From assembly GCF_001618385.1 (NCBI RefSeq), contig NZ_BDCR01000001.1, forward strand, positions 1,178,001-1,242,000: DNA of 64,000 nucleotides, written 5' to 3'. A program made the position numbers and the translations under genes. The first letter of the stretch is position 1, and every line of letters starts with the position of its first letter. The DNA comes from Paludibacter jiangxiensis (GTDB lineage Bacteria; Bacteroidota; Bacteroidia; Bacteroidales; Paludibacteraceae). The notes beneath the pieces were generated by a model, which searched no databases, was not told where the DNA came from, and saw only the letters and a list, made by a program, of their open reading frames with translations. This document shows positions 8,416-17,123 of this stretch, one piece after another.

Positions 8416-8889
8416 CTACTTAGCTTTGTCTATCTCAATTCCAATGTCGGTTATTCCGGGCAAGAGATCGTCGCGCATACCATGACGAATAGCGAAAATA
8501 TATTTGCCGGGCTTTGTGAATACCGTATTGGGTTTGAATAACACAGGCATATTGTAAACGGAACTTAGTCCGCTACCCAGCCATTTCCCTCTGTTGTCCG
8601 CCAGATAACATTCTATCGTGTCCTGCGTGGTCTTTCCATCGGGAGATGTCGTGGCAATAAACATCCAGAAGTTCTGGTAAGGGTAGGTGTTGTTGTGACG
8701 GATGTTAACCAGTACATTACAGGGAACTCCGGTTTCGGTGATGTTGACTGCAAACCGGGCAACACTGTCTTTGTTCCATCCGGCATCCGGGATGGATTTA
8801 TAATCGCTGTAGACCGTATTGTGTGAACAGGCGGCAATCAGGAGTAAAAAAGCCGCAACCAACAGATAATTAATCTTCTTTTCCTGCAT
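8416..8889 (-). CDS. gldH: Gliding-motility-type lipoprotein GldH
   Basis: The predicted product is a 157-residue lipoprotein. From the ATG at 8889 it has a basic start, a hydrophobic stretch and a lipobox ending LIAAC with the acceptor Cys21. The open frame could begin at 9000, but that would bury the signal inside the protein. The conserved segments TYPYQNFWMFI and GKYIFAIRHGMRDD are typical of GldH, an outer-membrane-associated lipoprotein needed for gliding in Flavobacterium. Many non-gliding Bacteroidales keep the gene in this same place, so its role here is unknown. The start overlaps the end of the PSP1 gene by 20 bases, pointing to translational coupling in a holB-PSP1-gldH unit. Confidence 0.88.
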   Translation of the reverse strand: MQEKKINYLLVAAFLLLIAACSHNTVYSDYKSIPDAGWNKDSVARFAVNITETGVPCNVLVNIRHNNTYPYQNFWMFIATTSPDGKTTQDTIECYLADNRGKWLGSGLSSVYNMPVLFKPNTVFTKPGKYIFAIRHGMRDDLLPGITDIGIEIDKAK

Positions 8890-10030
8890 CCTGAGGACGA
8901 TTTTTCTGACCATTGTCTTTGGATCTCGATTTATTTCTTCTTTTTTTGTTTTTGCTCTTATTCTGGTCGAAGCGGGTAAGGCTGTCTTGTCCCACCACAT
9001 TCTGGAAGTCGATATTTTGTAACGGTTTGTCTGACAGTTTTTTCTCTTCCAGCGAATCGACTTTACCTCCTTTTCGGTTGATGGCGATAATTTCCTTAAC
9101 TCTGTCGACCGAGAGAGTCACCAGATTGGCTGGAATGCCCGGTGCCGATGAATAGGCCATCTGGCGCTTGAATACATCTGTTTTGAAGTGGTAGAAAGTG
9201 CCGGTTTTGGTTTCGAGAGGAATTTCTTTTGAAGGGAAATCTTTCTGTGCATCTACATACACATCCATCTCGTAGTTGACACAGCATTTGAGTTTAGCAC
9301 ACTGTCCGGCCAGTTTTTGCGGGTTGGTGGAAAGATCCTGATAACGCGCTGCGCTGGTCGACACGGATACAAAACTACTCATCCAACCCGAGCAACACAG
9401 TTCGCGACCGCAGGGACCTATGCCTCCGATACGACCGGCTTCCTGACGTGCGCCGATTTGCCGCATCTCGATACGAATACTGAATTCTTCGGCCAATACC
9501 TTGATGAGTTGGCGGAAGTCGACACGTTCGTCGGCAATGTAGTAGAAAATTGCTTTGTTGCCATCGCCCTGATATTCCACGTCGCCAATCTTCATGTTGA
9601 GATGAAGGTTTTCGGCAATTTTACGCGCCTTGATCATGGTGGTATGTTCTTTGGCTTTGGCCTCTTCGTATTTTTCCATATCGACGGGGCGAGCCTTGCG
9701 ATACACACGGCGAACCTCAACCTTTTGCGGGTTGACTCCGTTTTTACGCATCTGTAATTGTACCAGACGGCCGGTGAGCGTTACTTCGCCGATGTCGTGT
9801 CCCGGAGACGATTCCACGGCAACAACGTCTCCTTTTTCGAGTTTTAATTTGTTGCTGTTGAGGAAATATCCCTTGCGGGTATTTTTGAATTGCACTTCCA
9901 CGAAGTCGCAATCGTCCTGTGTTTCGGGAAGATCGCAGAGCCAGTCGAAGACGCTGAGTTTTTGTCCGGAATTGCGGCAGCATCCTTTTTTATTCATTTT
10001 GCAACCGCCGTTATCTAATGTAAAATCCAT
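8870..10030 (-). CDS. PSP1-domain protein (YaaT/RicT-like)
   Basis: A 386-residue cytoplasmic protein of the PSP1 C-terminal family. The central domain (about residues 60-270) includes the conserved cysteine motifs GPCGRELCCSGW (Cys207, Cys212, Cys213) and QCAKLKCC (Cys244, Cys249, Cys250). In Bacillus the relative RicT (YaaT) binds iron-sulfur clusters with RicA and RicF and adjusts RNase Y activity; the role in Bacteroidota is not established. The tail after about residue 340 is low-complexity and strongly basic (KSKNKKRRNKSRSK), which suggests contact with RNA. There is also an N-terminal cysteine cluster (Cys10, Cys17, Cys18). It follows holB and overlaps gldH, a gene order conserved in the phylum. 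Confidence 0.87.
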   Translation of the reverse strand: MDFTLDNGGCKMNKKGCCRNSGQKLSVFDWLCDLPETQDDCDFVEVQFKNTRKGYFLNSNKLKLEKGDVVAVESSPGHDIGEVTLTGRLVQLQMRKNGVNPQKVEVRRVYRKARPVDMEKYEEAKAKEHTTMIKARKIAENLHLNMKIGDVEYQGDGNKAIFYYIADERVDFRQLIKVLAEEFSIRIEMRQIGARQEAGRIGGIGPCGRELCCSGWMSSFVSVSTSAARYQDLSTNPQKLAGQCAKLKCCVNYEMDVYVDAQKDFPSKEIPLETKTGTFYHFKTDVFKRQMAYSSAPGIPANLVTLSVDRVKEIIAINRKGGKVDSLEEKKLSDKPLQNIDFQNVVGQDSLTRFDQNKSKNKKRRNKSRSKDNGQKNRPQDAGKED

Positions 10031-10158
10031 TTGTTAAGTAGTCAGGTGTTAGTAGTCGGGAGCCGAAATGCAGGAAATTACCTGCTAATTTCTTCTTTTT
10101 TTCTCCGCTTTTGTAATCCAATAAACAATTTAATTGCCTGATTGAAAACGCAAAGTTA

Positions 10159-11283
10159 CTATTTTTTTATCAATGAGACGATGAACTTCAATGATAAATC
10201 GAAAAAGACCATCTTGGCCTGCACGTTGCCTTCAATGTGTCGTTCGGCAATAGCCAGGTCGGTCATGATGCTTTCAATATTCCGCTCGTTGATAAATGGA
10301 GCAAATCGTTGAGAAAATGTCTCTTCGTTGTTATTCAGGTAATTGAGTTCTTCTTCGTGCAAATTGAGAATAAAATTCTCGCGTACCATTTTCTGAGCGT
10401 AGATGAAAAAGCTCTTTTGGCGCTCGCGCCCGATCTTTGACATCATCTCCGACCACTGCTTCATCTCTTTTACTTTTCGGGCATAAGCGGTTCGCATCAG
10501 AAAGATAAACTGTTCGAGATTAAACTGATTTTCATCACTCGACTCAATCATCTCTTCGGCCTTGCGATAATTACCATTGGCAATACGGGCTACATTGGCC
10601 GCCGATTCGGGAGTGAGCGAGAATTTTCTATGCAGCGCCTCTTCAAGTGATGCTCGTTCTATTTGCGGAATGTTGATGCGTTGTGTCCGTGATTGTATAG
10701 TGGTCAGCAACATATCCGGCATTTCTGAGACAAGAAGGAAAAGCGTCTTTTCTGGTGGTTCTTCCAGTATTTTTAGCAATTTATTCGCACAGGTGATGTT
10801 CATTTTCTCCGGTTGCCAGATAATCATCACTTTATACTCCGATTCGTATGTCTTTAAGTTGAGTTTGCGCAAGATTTCACCGCTTTCGGCTTCGTAAATC
10901 ATCCCTTGCTTCCCGGAGCCTATACCATTGATCCACTCGTTGACAGTGCCATAGGGATGCTCCAGTACAAAGTTGCGGAATTCAGCAACGAAATCATCAC
11001 AGACTACCGATTGTTTTCCTTCGGGCTTGATGATGGGGAACACAAAATGAAGATCGGGGTGAGCCAACTTGGCAAATTTCACGCAGGAGGGGCACGAACC
11101 GCAGGAATCGGTCGCCGTGCGGTGCTCGCAACAAACGTACTGAGCAAAAGCGATGGCCAATGGTAACTTGCCGATGCCTTCGCCACCGCACAACAGCAGT
11201 GCATGAGGAATACGTTGTTCCTGTACCGCCGCGATAAGGCGTTGTTTGATAGCCTCCTGTCCTATGATTGATGAGAAAAACAA
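10159..11283 (-). CDS. holB: DNA polymerase III subunit delta'
   Basis: An AAA+ clamp-loader subunit of the replicative polymerase. The N-terminus (IIGQEAIKQRLIAAV) is typical, followed by a degenerate P-loop GGEGIGKL near residues 33-40, a four-cysteine zinc module between about residues 51 and 67 (CC...CGSCPSC), and the segment NKLLKILEEPPEKTLFLLVSE, a hallmark of clamp-loader subunits. The length of 374 residues is normal. The frame has no ATG near its start: an in-frame stop lies only three codons upstream, so TTG at 11283 is the likely initiator and gives the family-like start M-FF-x2-IIGQE. It heads the holB-PSP1-gldH unit. Confidence 0.93.
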   Translation of the reverse strand: MFFSSIIGQEAIKQRLIAAVQEQRIPHALLLCGGEGIGKLPLAIAFAQYVCCEHRTATDSCGSCPSCVKFAKLAHPDLHFVFPIIKPEGKQSVVCDDFVAEFRNFVLEHPYGTVNEWINGIGSGKQGMIYEAESGEILRKLNLKTYESEYKVMIIWQPEKMNITCANKLLKILEEPPEKTLFLLVSEMPDMLLTTIQSRTQRINIPQIERASLEEALHRKFSLTPESAANVARIANGNYRKAEEMIESSDENQFNLEQFIFLMRTAYARKVKEMKQWSEMMSKIGRERQKSFFIYAQKMVRENFILNLHEEELNYLNNNEETFSQRFAPFINERNIESIMTDLAIAERHIEGNVQAKMVFFDLSLKFIVSLIKK

Positions 11284-11358
11284 AGCGAATTAATGATTAG
11301 TAATTAATAATGCAATCTGCCAAAAATGAGCATGATACAGCTGCTTGATAGATGAGCC

Positions 11359-12393
11359 TCAAAGCTTCATACCGTCACAAAGTTCTTTGATGAGTTTCAC
11401 AAAGATACGGATTTCTTCTTCGGTTGTATCGAATGAACACATCCAGCGGGCTTCGCACGTCTGTTCATTCCACAGATAAAAAGGAAACTCTTTTTGTAAT
11501 GGTTCCACAATGGCAGGTGGGATGAGGGCAAACACTCCATTGGCATTCGTCGGCTGTGTGATTTTCACCTGGGGAATGGTGCTTACTTCACGGGTTAGTA
11601 GTTGAGCCATGGCGTTGGAATGAGCAGCCATAGTGAGCCACAGGTTGTTTTCGAGCAGGGCAACAAATTGTGCGGAGATGAAACGCATTTTTGAAAAAAG
11701 CTGAGCCAGCTGCTTGCGTACAAACTGTGCATTGGCAACCAGATCTTTATTGAAGATAAGGACAGCTTCTCCGATCATCAGCCCGTTTTTGGTTCCCCCG
11801 AAACTCATAATGTCAACGCCGCAATCGACTGTTCCGGTTTTGGCGCTACATCCGAGTGCTGCCAGAGCATTGGCAATACGGGCACCGTCAAGATGAACAT
11901 AAAGTCCGTTTTGATGTGCAAACCGGCACAAGGTCGTAAGTTCATTCAATGAATAAACTGTTCCCACTTCAGTACATTGAGTGATGGAAATTACCCGTGG
12001 TTGTGTGTGGTGAATATTGCCAAGGTCGGAGAGGAACGGAGCGATAAGCTCGGGAGTCAGTTTGCCATCAGGTGTATCAATCGCATGTAACTGGCAGCCG
12101 GTAGCTTTCATTAGCGCGCCGCATTCGTCAACGTTAATATGTGCCGTTTTTGCACAAAGAATGGAGTGAAATGATTGCACAGCGCATTGCAATGCCGTGA
12201 TGTTGGCTCCGGTTCCGTTGAATACGAAAAGGACTTCTGTGTCCTGCCCAAATTGTTGTTTGAAAAGGTGTTCGGCTTTTGCCGTAAACGGATCGTTGCC
12301 GTAAGAAGAAACATGTGCCTGATTGGCTTCTGCTATTGCGTTGAGGATGTTCGGGTGGATGCCCGAATAATTATCACTTGCAAAACTTTTCAT
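11359..12393 (-). CDS. ltaE: Low-specificity L-threonine aldolase family enzyme
   Basis: A PLP-dependent fold-type I aldolase of about 344 residues that would cleave L-threonine or L-allo-threonine to glycine and acetaldehyde. The start FASDNYSGIHP, the pocket residue Asp169 in HLDGAR and the Schiff-base Lys202 in SFGGTKNG match the beta-eliminating lyase/threonine aldolase family. The ATG at 12393 is preferred, because the 11 codons before it begin only with TTG and carry no family sequence. It lies 75 bases upstream of holB on the same strand but has no obvious functional tie to it. Related enzymes act on phenylserine or other beta-hydroxy amino acids, so the exact substrate is open. Confidence 0.9.
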   Translation of the reverse strand: MKSFASDNYSGIHPNILNAIAEANQAHVSSYGNDPFTAKAEHLFKQQFGQDTEVLFVFNGTGANITALQCAVQSFHSILCAKTAHINVDECGALMKATGCQLHAIDTPDGKLTPELIAPFLSDLGNIHHTQPRVISITQCTEVGTVYSLNELTTLCRFAHQNGLYVHLDGARIANALAALGCSAKTGTVDCGVDIMSFGGTKNGLMIGEAVLIFNKDLVANAQFVRKQLAQLFSKMRFISAQFVALLENNLWLTMAAHSNAMAQLLTREVSTIPQVKITQPTNANGVFALIPPAIVEPLQKEFPFYLWNEQTCEARWMCSFDTTEEEIRIFVKLIKELCDGMKL

Positions 12394-12528
12394 TCGTTGG
12401 TTTGTTGATATTTCAGGTATCTTCAAATCAACAAATCATAGAAGTTGATAACTGTTTATCCGCTTTTTGATCAAAGGTTTGCAGTCTTGTGATTTGAAGA
12501 TTCCAATTGTTAAAGAAACTTGCGTTAA

Positions 12529-12864
12529 TCAGTTGTCGTTGGCGTCTTCAGAAAAATCAGTTCCGGAAACAGCTTGCCCTCTGTTTTTTTCGTTGACAAA
12601 ACCGATCACTTCTTCCAGTCCGTTGATAAATTTCACAAAATCTTCTTTGTAAAGAAATATTTTGTGCTTTTCGAAAGATACAACCTGAGCATTATCCATT
12701 CCTGAAATACGCTTTTTACTTTCTGTTATCGCAACGTAGTAATCTTCGTTACGACTCTGCTTAACGTCAATATAATAAATGCGTTTACCTGCTTTAATGG
12801 CCTTGGAAAACACAATGTCTTTCTCCTTATTTTCTCTGTCATCTCTATGTCTAAACTCACTCAT
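12529..12864 (-). CDS. DUF3276 (PUR-alpha-like) protein
   Basis: A 111-residue protein starting at the ATG at 12864 (MSEFRHRDD...); the open frame upstream starts only with TTG. The segment EKDIVFSKAIKAGKRIYYIDVK and the later repeat-like block KHKIFLYKEDFVKFINGLEEVI are characteristic of DUF3276, a Bacteroidota/spirochaete family with the PUR-repeat fold that in structural studies resembles the eukaryotic nucleic-acid-binding protein Pur-alpha. The N-terminus is highly charged (EFRHRDDRENKEKD) and the C-terminus acidic. It is cytoplasmic by appearance and is predicted to bind single-stranded DNA or RNA, but its physiological role is not known. It is transcribed divergently from the stress-protein gene at 13042. 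Confidence 0.85.
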   Translation of the reverse strand: MSEFRHRDDRENKEKDIVFSKAIKAGKRIYYIDVKQSRNEDYYVAITESKKRISGMDNAQVVSFEKHKIFLYKEDFVKFINGLEEVIGFVNEKNRGQAVSGTDFSEDANDN

Positions 12865-12999
12865 TGGTTCCAGGTTAATTAAAGTGTAAAAATTGTTGCC
12901 AAAATTGGGAATAATTTTTGATTTTGTCAAGTATTAGACTCAAAAAGATTGGAAAATATTAGTTGTTGCCGGTCTCATAATCTTGTTTTTTGCATTATA

Positions 13000-13029
13000 T
13001 TTGCAATATCGACGAAAGCATTAATTTTG
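13000..13029 (+). promoter_or_regulatory. Candidate promoter region of the universal stress protein gene
   Basis: TTTG (13000-13003) and TAATTTTG (13022-13029) are separated by 18 bases, close to the TTTG / TAnnTTTG consensus. The start would be near 13035, leaving a leader of only a few bases before the ATG at 13042. An alternative -7 box, TATATTTG (12996-13003), would give a more normal leader but lacks a good -33 box. Confidence 0.35.
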
Positions 13030-13041
13030 TAAAATAGTGTT

Positions 13042-14154
13042 ATGGAAACCAATTATGTAACAGTGGCCATTCATACCTACGAACGTGCACAGGTGCTCAA
13101 AACCCTGCTCGAACGGGTGGGGATAGAAGCGCATTTGCACCGGGTGAGTGAAGATCATCCTCAGGTGGCTGCGGGTGTCAGAGTCAGAATTAAAGAAAAA
13201 GATCTGGCTCATGCGCTGCAGGTGATTGAGGAGATGGAAACCGCACACAGAAGCGGTGTGGATATATTGAATAAACCGCAATCTCCGGTGGTAATGATAC
13301 CGGTTGACTTTTCGGATTATTCGATTCGTGCCTGCGAATTTGGATTTCGCATGGCTAAACTGCTGAATGCGAAGGTTGTTGTGCTGCATGCTTACTACAG
13401 TCCGGTGTTTTCGATAGCACAACTTACCGAGACTCTGTCGTATGATATTTATGAAAATGAGGCGGTGAGACAGATTATCAAGAAGGCGGAAGGAGATCTG
13501 GAGAATCTGGCAAACCTTCTGAAACGCAAAATGCAGAAGAGCGAATTGCCATCCGTTTCGTTTACCTGCGAGCTGAAGGAAGGAGTTCCTGAAGATGCTA
13601 TTCTTTCGTACGTGAAAGAGCGTGAGCCTTCTTTGGTTGTGATGGGGACAAGAGGAAAGGATCAGAAAGAGGCCGATCTGATTGGCAGTGTGACGGCTGA
13701 AATCATTGACCGTTGCCGGGTGCCGGTTTTGGCTGTTCCCGAAAATGTCTCTTTGTTTGATGGCGATGGCGTGTACAATGTTGCTTTTGCCAGCGGCTTC
13801 GATCAGAAAGATTTACTGGCTTTCGATAAGATGATGCAGTTTTTGAAACCTTTCAAAATTAAAGTATTCCTGACTCATATACAGTCCCACAAGGAAAAGA
13901 ACTTCAATCAGGAACAGCTGAAAGGAATTACCGATTATTTTACCAAGAACTATCCAAACCTTGATTTTGAGTTCTTATCAATTAAAGACGATAATCTGTT
14001 GTCCGAATTACAGGCTGTTGTTGAAGAAAAGAGAATCGGCCTGATTTCATTGAATTCACGGAAGCGGAGTTTGTTCACACACCTTTTCAACCCTAGTGTG
14101 GCACACAAAATGATTTTTCATACCGACACCCCAATGTTGGTGTTCCACTCCTAA
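13042..14154 (+). CDS. Universal stress protein with N-terminal DUF2007-like domain and tandem Usp domains
   Basis: A cytoplasmic 370-residue protein. Residues 5-66 resemble DUF2007 (putative signal-transducing protein), with the pattern THERAQVLKTLLERVGIEA-like (here YERAQVLKTLLE). The first UspA domain runs from about residue 88 (VMIPVDFSDYSIRACEFGFRMA) to 235 and contains the ATP-binding signature G-x2-G-x9-G-S (in GTRGKDQKEADLIGS). A second, degenerate Usp domain fills residues 245-370 and lacks that signature. UspA proteins bind ATP and are induced by stress and growth arrest; the regulated process here is unknown. The gene is monocistronic: divergent from DUF3276 and convergent with the helicase gene, with a hairpin between. 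Confidence 0.88.
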   Translation: METNYVTVAIHTYERAQVLKTLLERVGIEAHLHRVSEDHPQVAAGVRVRIKEKDLAHALQVIEEMETAHRSGVDILNKPQSPVVMIPVDFSDYSIRACEFGFRMAKLLNAKVVVLHAYYSPVFSIAQLTETLSYDIYENEAVRQIIKKAEGDLENLANLLKRKMQKSELPSVSFTCELKEGVPEDAILSYVKEREPSLVVMGTRGKDQKEADLIGSVTAEIIDRCRVPVLAVPENVSLFDGDGVYNVAFASGFDQKDLLAFDKMMQFLKPFKIKVFLTHIQSHKEKNFNQEQLKGITDYFTKNYPNLDFEFLSIKDDNLLSELQAVVEEKRIGLISLNSRKRSLFTHLFNPSVAHKMIFHTDTPMLVFHS

Positions 14155-14169
14155 GAGAGACGAGAGATC

Positions 14170-14214
14170 GTGAGAAAGTGAGGTGGTGAGTAATCATCCA
14201 TCTCACTTTCTCGC
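14170..14214. terminator. Bidirectional hairpin between convergent genes
   Basis: Arms GTGAGAAAGTGAGGTGG (14170-14186) and CCATCTCACTTTCTCGC (14198-14214) make a 17-bp stem with two G-U pairs on the plus-strand RNA and an 11-base loop. It sits midway between the stress-protein stop and the helicase stop. There is no long T-run. Confidence 0.6.
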
Positions 14215-14229
14215 AGCCTCGCAATCTCA

Positions 14230-16557
14230 CTATCTATTTATTACTTCCAATTTTGCATATTTCAGCAGCAATGCCCGTGTGCCGTTGGTTCCGAAGTCGA
14301 CGGTGGCTTTGTTGTTGCCATCCACGTTTTCAATATTGACAACCTGCCCGATGCCGAACTTTTCATGCCGAACCGTGTTGCCGACGGCTATCCCTCCTGC
14401 CGATTGAACGGCTTGAGTTGTTGATCCTCCTGACGAGTTGCTTAATTTCTTCCACTTATTGGTTTCGTGCGAACCGACATTGGTCGATGCCGGTTGCGGA
14501 CGGTTGTAAGCGGTTGGCGAGCTGAACAGCTCCCGTTCCTGATCGATGCTGCGTTCCTGACGGCGACCGTACATCGTTTTATAATCGATGGGTAGGTCGA
14601 GGTATTGCTGGTCGATGTCGCCCAGAAAGCGACTTGGATTTTGAAAATTGAGTTGGCCGTTGCGGAAGCGGCTTTTGGCGTAACTGATAAAGCATTGCTC
14701 TTCGGCGCGGGTAATAGCTACGTAGAACAGGCGACGTTCCTCTTCCACTTCACTTTCGCTGTCTACATACCCCGACGGAAACAATCCCTCTTCCATTCCA
14801 ACGATAAATACATTGCGGAACTCGAGCCCTTTTGCAGAGTGGATGGTCATCATGGTGAGCTTCTCGGCATCTTCGTCGTTCGTGTTGTCCTGATCGGTCA
14901 ACAATGATACTTCCGACATAAACGAAACCAGTCCGATTTCGGTTTCGCCTTCGTTAACGCGCTGTTCGCAGAATTCGTGCATGCCACTTACCAACTCCTG
15001 CAGGTTCTCCTGTTTGCTGAGGTTCTCGGGTGAAGTGTCGACACTGACATCGGCCATGATGCCTGCTCCTTTGACCACTTCCTGTGCCATCTCGTAAGCA
15101 TCCAATTGTGGCGATTTTTCGATGAACGAGAAGATCAGTTCGCGGAATTTAGAAAGCTTGCCGGCAGTTCCCGCGTTGACTCCAAGGTTGAACTGCAACG
15201 GATCGCTCAACACTTCCCACATGGAGACATGATGCAGATGCGCGCAATCGGAAATCTTGCCGACGGTTGTATCCCCGATACCGCGTGCCGGATAGTTGAT
15301 GACGCGTTTTAGTGCCTCTTCGTCGTACGGGTTGATGACTAACCGGAAATAGGCCAACACATCTTTGATCTCTTTGCGTTGGTAGAACGACAGTCCGCCG
15401 TAAATTTTATAGGGGATATTGCGTTTGCGTAGCGCCTCTTCGAAGATACGCGACTGAGCATTGGTGCGGTATAGAATAGCAAAATCGCTAAACGGATGGT
15501 GCTGGGTCAGGTGAATTTCCGAAACCTTGTTGGCGATATTAAAGCCCTCCTCAGTATCGGTCATGGCGCTGAATACCTGAATGCGTTGGCCTTTGGCATT
15601 TTCGGAAAAAACGTTCTTCTGAATTTGTGTTTTGTTTTTCTGAATCAGGCTGTTAGCAGCCGCTACGATGTTTTGGGTGGAACGGTAATTCTGCTCTAGC
15701 TTGAACAGTTTGCTATCCGGGAAATGATTTTTGAATTTCAGAATGTTGTCGATGTTTGCCCCGCGGAACGAATAGATGCTCTGGGCATCGTCGCCCACCA
15801 CCGAAATGCGTTGGTGCTGTTCGGCAAGGCGCTTTACGATGAGGTGCTGCGCGAAGTTAGTATCCTGATACTCATCCACCAAAATAAACGCAAAGCGTTG
15901 CCTGTAATTGTTCAGTACATCGGGGTAGTCACGGAAGAGAATGTTGGTATAAAGCAACAAATCATCGAAATCCATGGCATTGGCCTGACGGCAGCGTGAA
16001 GCATACAGCGCGTAAATATCGCCGGTACGAGGAATGCGTGCGGCACTGTCGGCTTTGTACAAATCGCCGTTGCTTTGGTATTTATCGGCGGTAAGCAGGT
16101 TGTTTTTGGCAAATGAGATGCGACCGTGAATCACTGCCGGTTTGTAAACCTTGTCGTCGAGCTGCAATTCCTTGATAATGGTTTTGAGCAGGCTTTTGGA
16201 ATCAGCTGTGTCGTAGATGGTAAACCCCGACGTGAACCCGAGTTTCTCGGCTTCGGCACGCAACATGCGCGAAAAGATGGAGTGGAACGTGCCCATCCAG
16301 AGCCATTTGGCCTTGTCGCGACCTACCAGCGTGGCAATACGCTCTTTCATTTCGCGAGCGGCCTTGTTGGTAAAAGTGAGCGCAAGAATAGACGAGGGGT
16401 GCAGACCGCTCAACAGCAGGTATGCTATTTTATACGTCAACACACGGGTTTTGCCCGAGCCGGCACCGGCGATAACTAACGAAGGTCCTTCGTTGTAGGC
16501 AACCGCCTGCCGCTGGCTTTCATTGAGATGCGATAGAAGTTCTTCTAACTGATTCAC
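14230..16557 (-). CDS. pcrA: UvrD/PcrA-type superfamily 1 DNA helicase
   Basis: A 3'-5' ATP-dependent DNA helicase for repair and replication restart. Seen in order: the Q motif LNESQRQAV, the Walker A GAGSGKT, motif Ia LTFTNKAAREMKERI, the DEYQDTN Walker B motif, GDDAQSIYSFRGA (motif III), QNYRSTQNI (motif IV), TIHSAKGLEF (motif V) and VAITRAEEQC (motif VI). The C-terminus has the PcrA-like tail VGNTVRHEKFGIGQVV...VDFG, which binds RNA polymerase in relatives. About 775 residues is normal. There is no ATG near the start: the frame is closed by a stop just before TTG at 16572, and GTG at 16557 places the family N-terminus correctly, so GTG is chosen, with TTG as the alternative. Confidence 0.93.
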   Translation of the reverse strand: MNQLEELLSHLNESQRQAVAYNEGPSLVIAGAGSGKTRVLTYKIAYLLLSGLHPSSILALTFTNKAAREMKERIATLVGRDKAKWLWMGTFHSIFSRMLRAEAEKLGFTSGFTIYDTADSKSLLKTIIKELQLDDKVYKPAVIHGRISFAKNNLLTADKYQSNGDLYKADSAARIPRTGDIYALYASRCRQANAMDFDDLLLYTNILFRDYPDVLNNYRQRFAFILVDEYQDTNFAQHLIVKRLAEQHQRISVVGDDAQSIYSFRGANIDNILKFKNHFPDSKLFKLEQNYRSTQNIVAAANSLIQKNKTQIQKNVFSENAKGQRIQVFSAMTDTEEGFNIANKVSEIHLTQHHPFSDFAILYRTNAQSRIFEEALRKRNIPYKIYGGLSFYQRKEIKDVLAYFRLVINPYDEEALKRVINYPARGIGDTTVGKISDCAHLHHVSMWEVLSDPLQFNLGVNAGTAGKLSKFRELIFSFIEKSPQLDAYEMAQEVVKGAGIMADVSVDTSPENLSKQENLQELVSGMHEFCEQRVNEGETEIGLVSFMSEVSLLTDQDNTNDEDAEKLTMMTIHSAKGLEFRNVFIVGMEEGLFPSGYVDSESEVEEERRLFYVAITRAEEQCFISYAKSRFRNGQLNFQNPSRFLGDIDQQYLDLPIDYKTMYGRRQERSIDQERELFSSPTAYNRPQPASTNVGSHETNKWKKLSNSSGGSTTQAVQSAGGIAVGNTVRHEKFGIGQVVNIENVDGNNKATVDFGTNGTRALLLKYAKLEVINR

Positions 16558-16626
16558 GTTGATGATTACCAATTAAATGACAATAATAAATTCTCAAACA
16601 AAAAGGAGAGATGTAAATCTGATTTT

Positions 16627-16683
16627 ACCATTAAGAGATTAAGGAATAAAGATGCTTGCTAAACTTCTTCATGCCTTAATGGT
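16627..16683. repeat. Imperfect palindrome, ACCATTAAG family, copy 2
   Basis: Left arm ACCATTAAGAGATTAAG (16627-16643); the reverse complement of the right arm (16667-16683) is ACCATTAAGGCATGAAG, 14 of 17 identical. It lies between the TfoX-C gene and the helicase gene, 30 bases 3' of the former, and shares its word structure with the copy at 4761-4821. Confidence 0.6.
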
Positions 16684-16712
16684 AGATGGTGTTTTTATTA
16701 TTGGCAGTAAGT

Positions 16713-16985
16713 TTATTCCGATAAATTCTTTTGAGACAATTGATGAAAACGTTTCAGGTCGGCTTTAACCTCTTCGGGTAGATCGTATTTGCGGATGCCG
16801 CGAATTGCACCTTCGAGCGCCATCAGTTCGTGAAGGCATGCTCCGCTATCTACCGTCTGTAAACGGAGGAACGCCTGTTTGCTGCCGAGTGCCCGGAGCT
16901 CTTCCGGTGTGGAGATGCCCACTTCGTTGAGTTTGTCAGCCACTACTTTGCCGATATTCACCTGTTTAGCAAGTTCGTTTTCCAT
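16713..16985 (-). CDS. TfoX C-terminal domain protein
   Basis: A 90-residue protein made almost entirely of the TfoX C-terminal, helix-hairpin-helix-like domain: INIGKVVADKLNEVGISTPEELRALG-type opening (here VNIGKVVADKLNEVG), then LMALEGAIRGIRKYDLP. The ATG at 16985 is chosen, since the frame upstream has only a TTG start and an unrelated sequence. TfoX (Sxy) regulates competence in gammaproteobacteria, but stand-alone C-terminal domain proteins occur widely in bacteria that are not known to be competent, and their function is unknown. The likely fold suggests DNA or protein binding. It lies upstream of the helicase gene and downstream of tpiA on the same strand. Confidence 0.8.
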   Translation of the reverse strand: MENELAKQVNIGKVVADKLNEVGISTPEELRALGSKQAFLRLQTVDSGACLHELMALEGAIRGIRKYDLPEEVKADLKRFHQLSQKNLSE

Positions 16986-17123
16986 ACGGTAAAGGTAGAA
17001 AAAAAGACGCGAAGCTACAAAGCGAACCTTGTATCTCCGCGCCCAATTAATTTCAAATTTCAAGATTCCTTATTCTAAGATTTCAAGACTGGAACCTGGA
17101 ATTTTGGAACTAGAAATGTTGTC

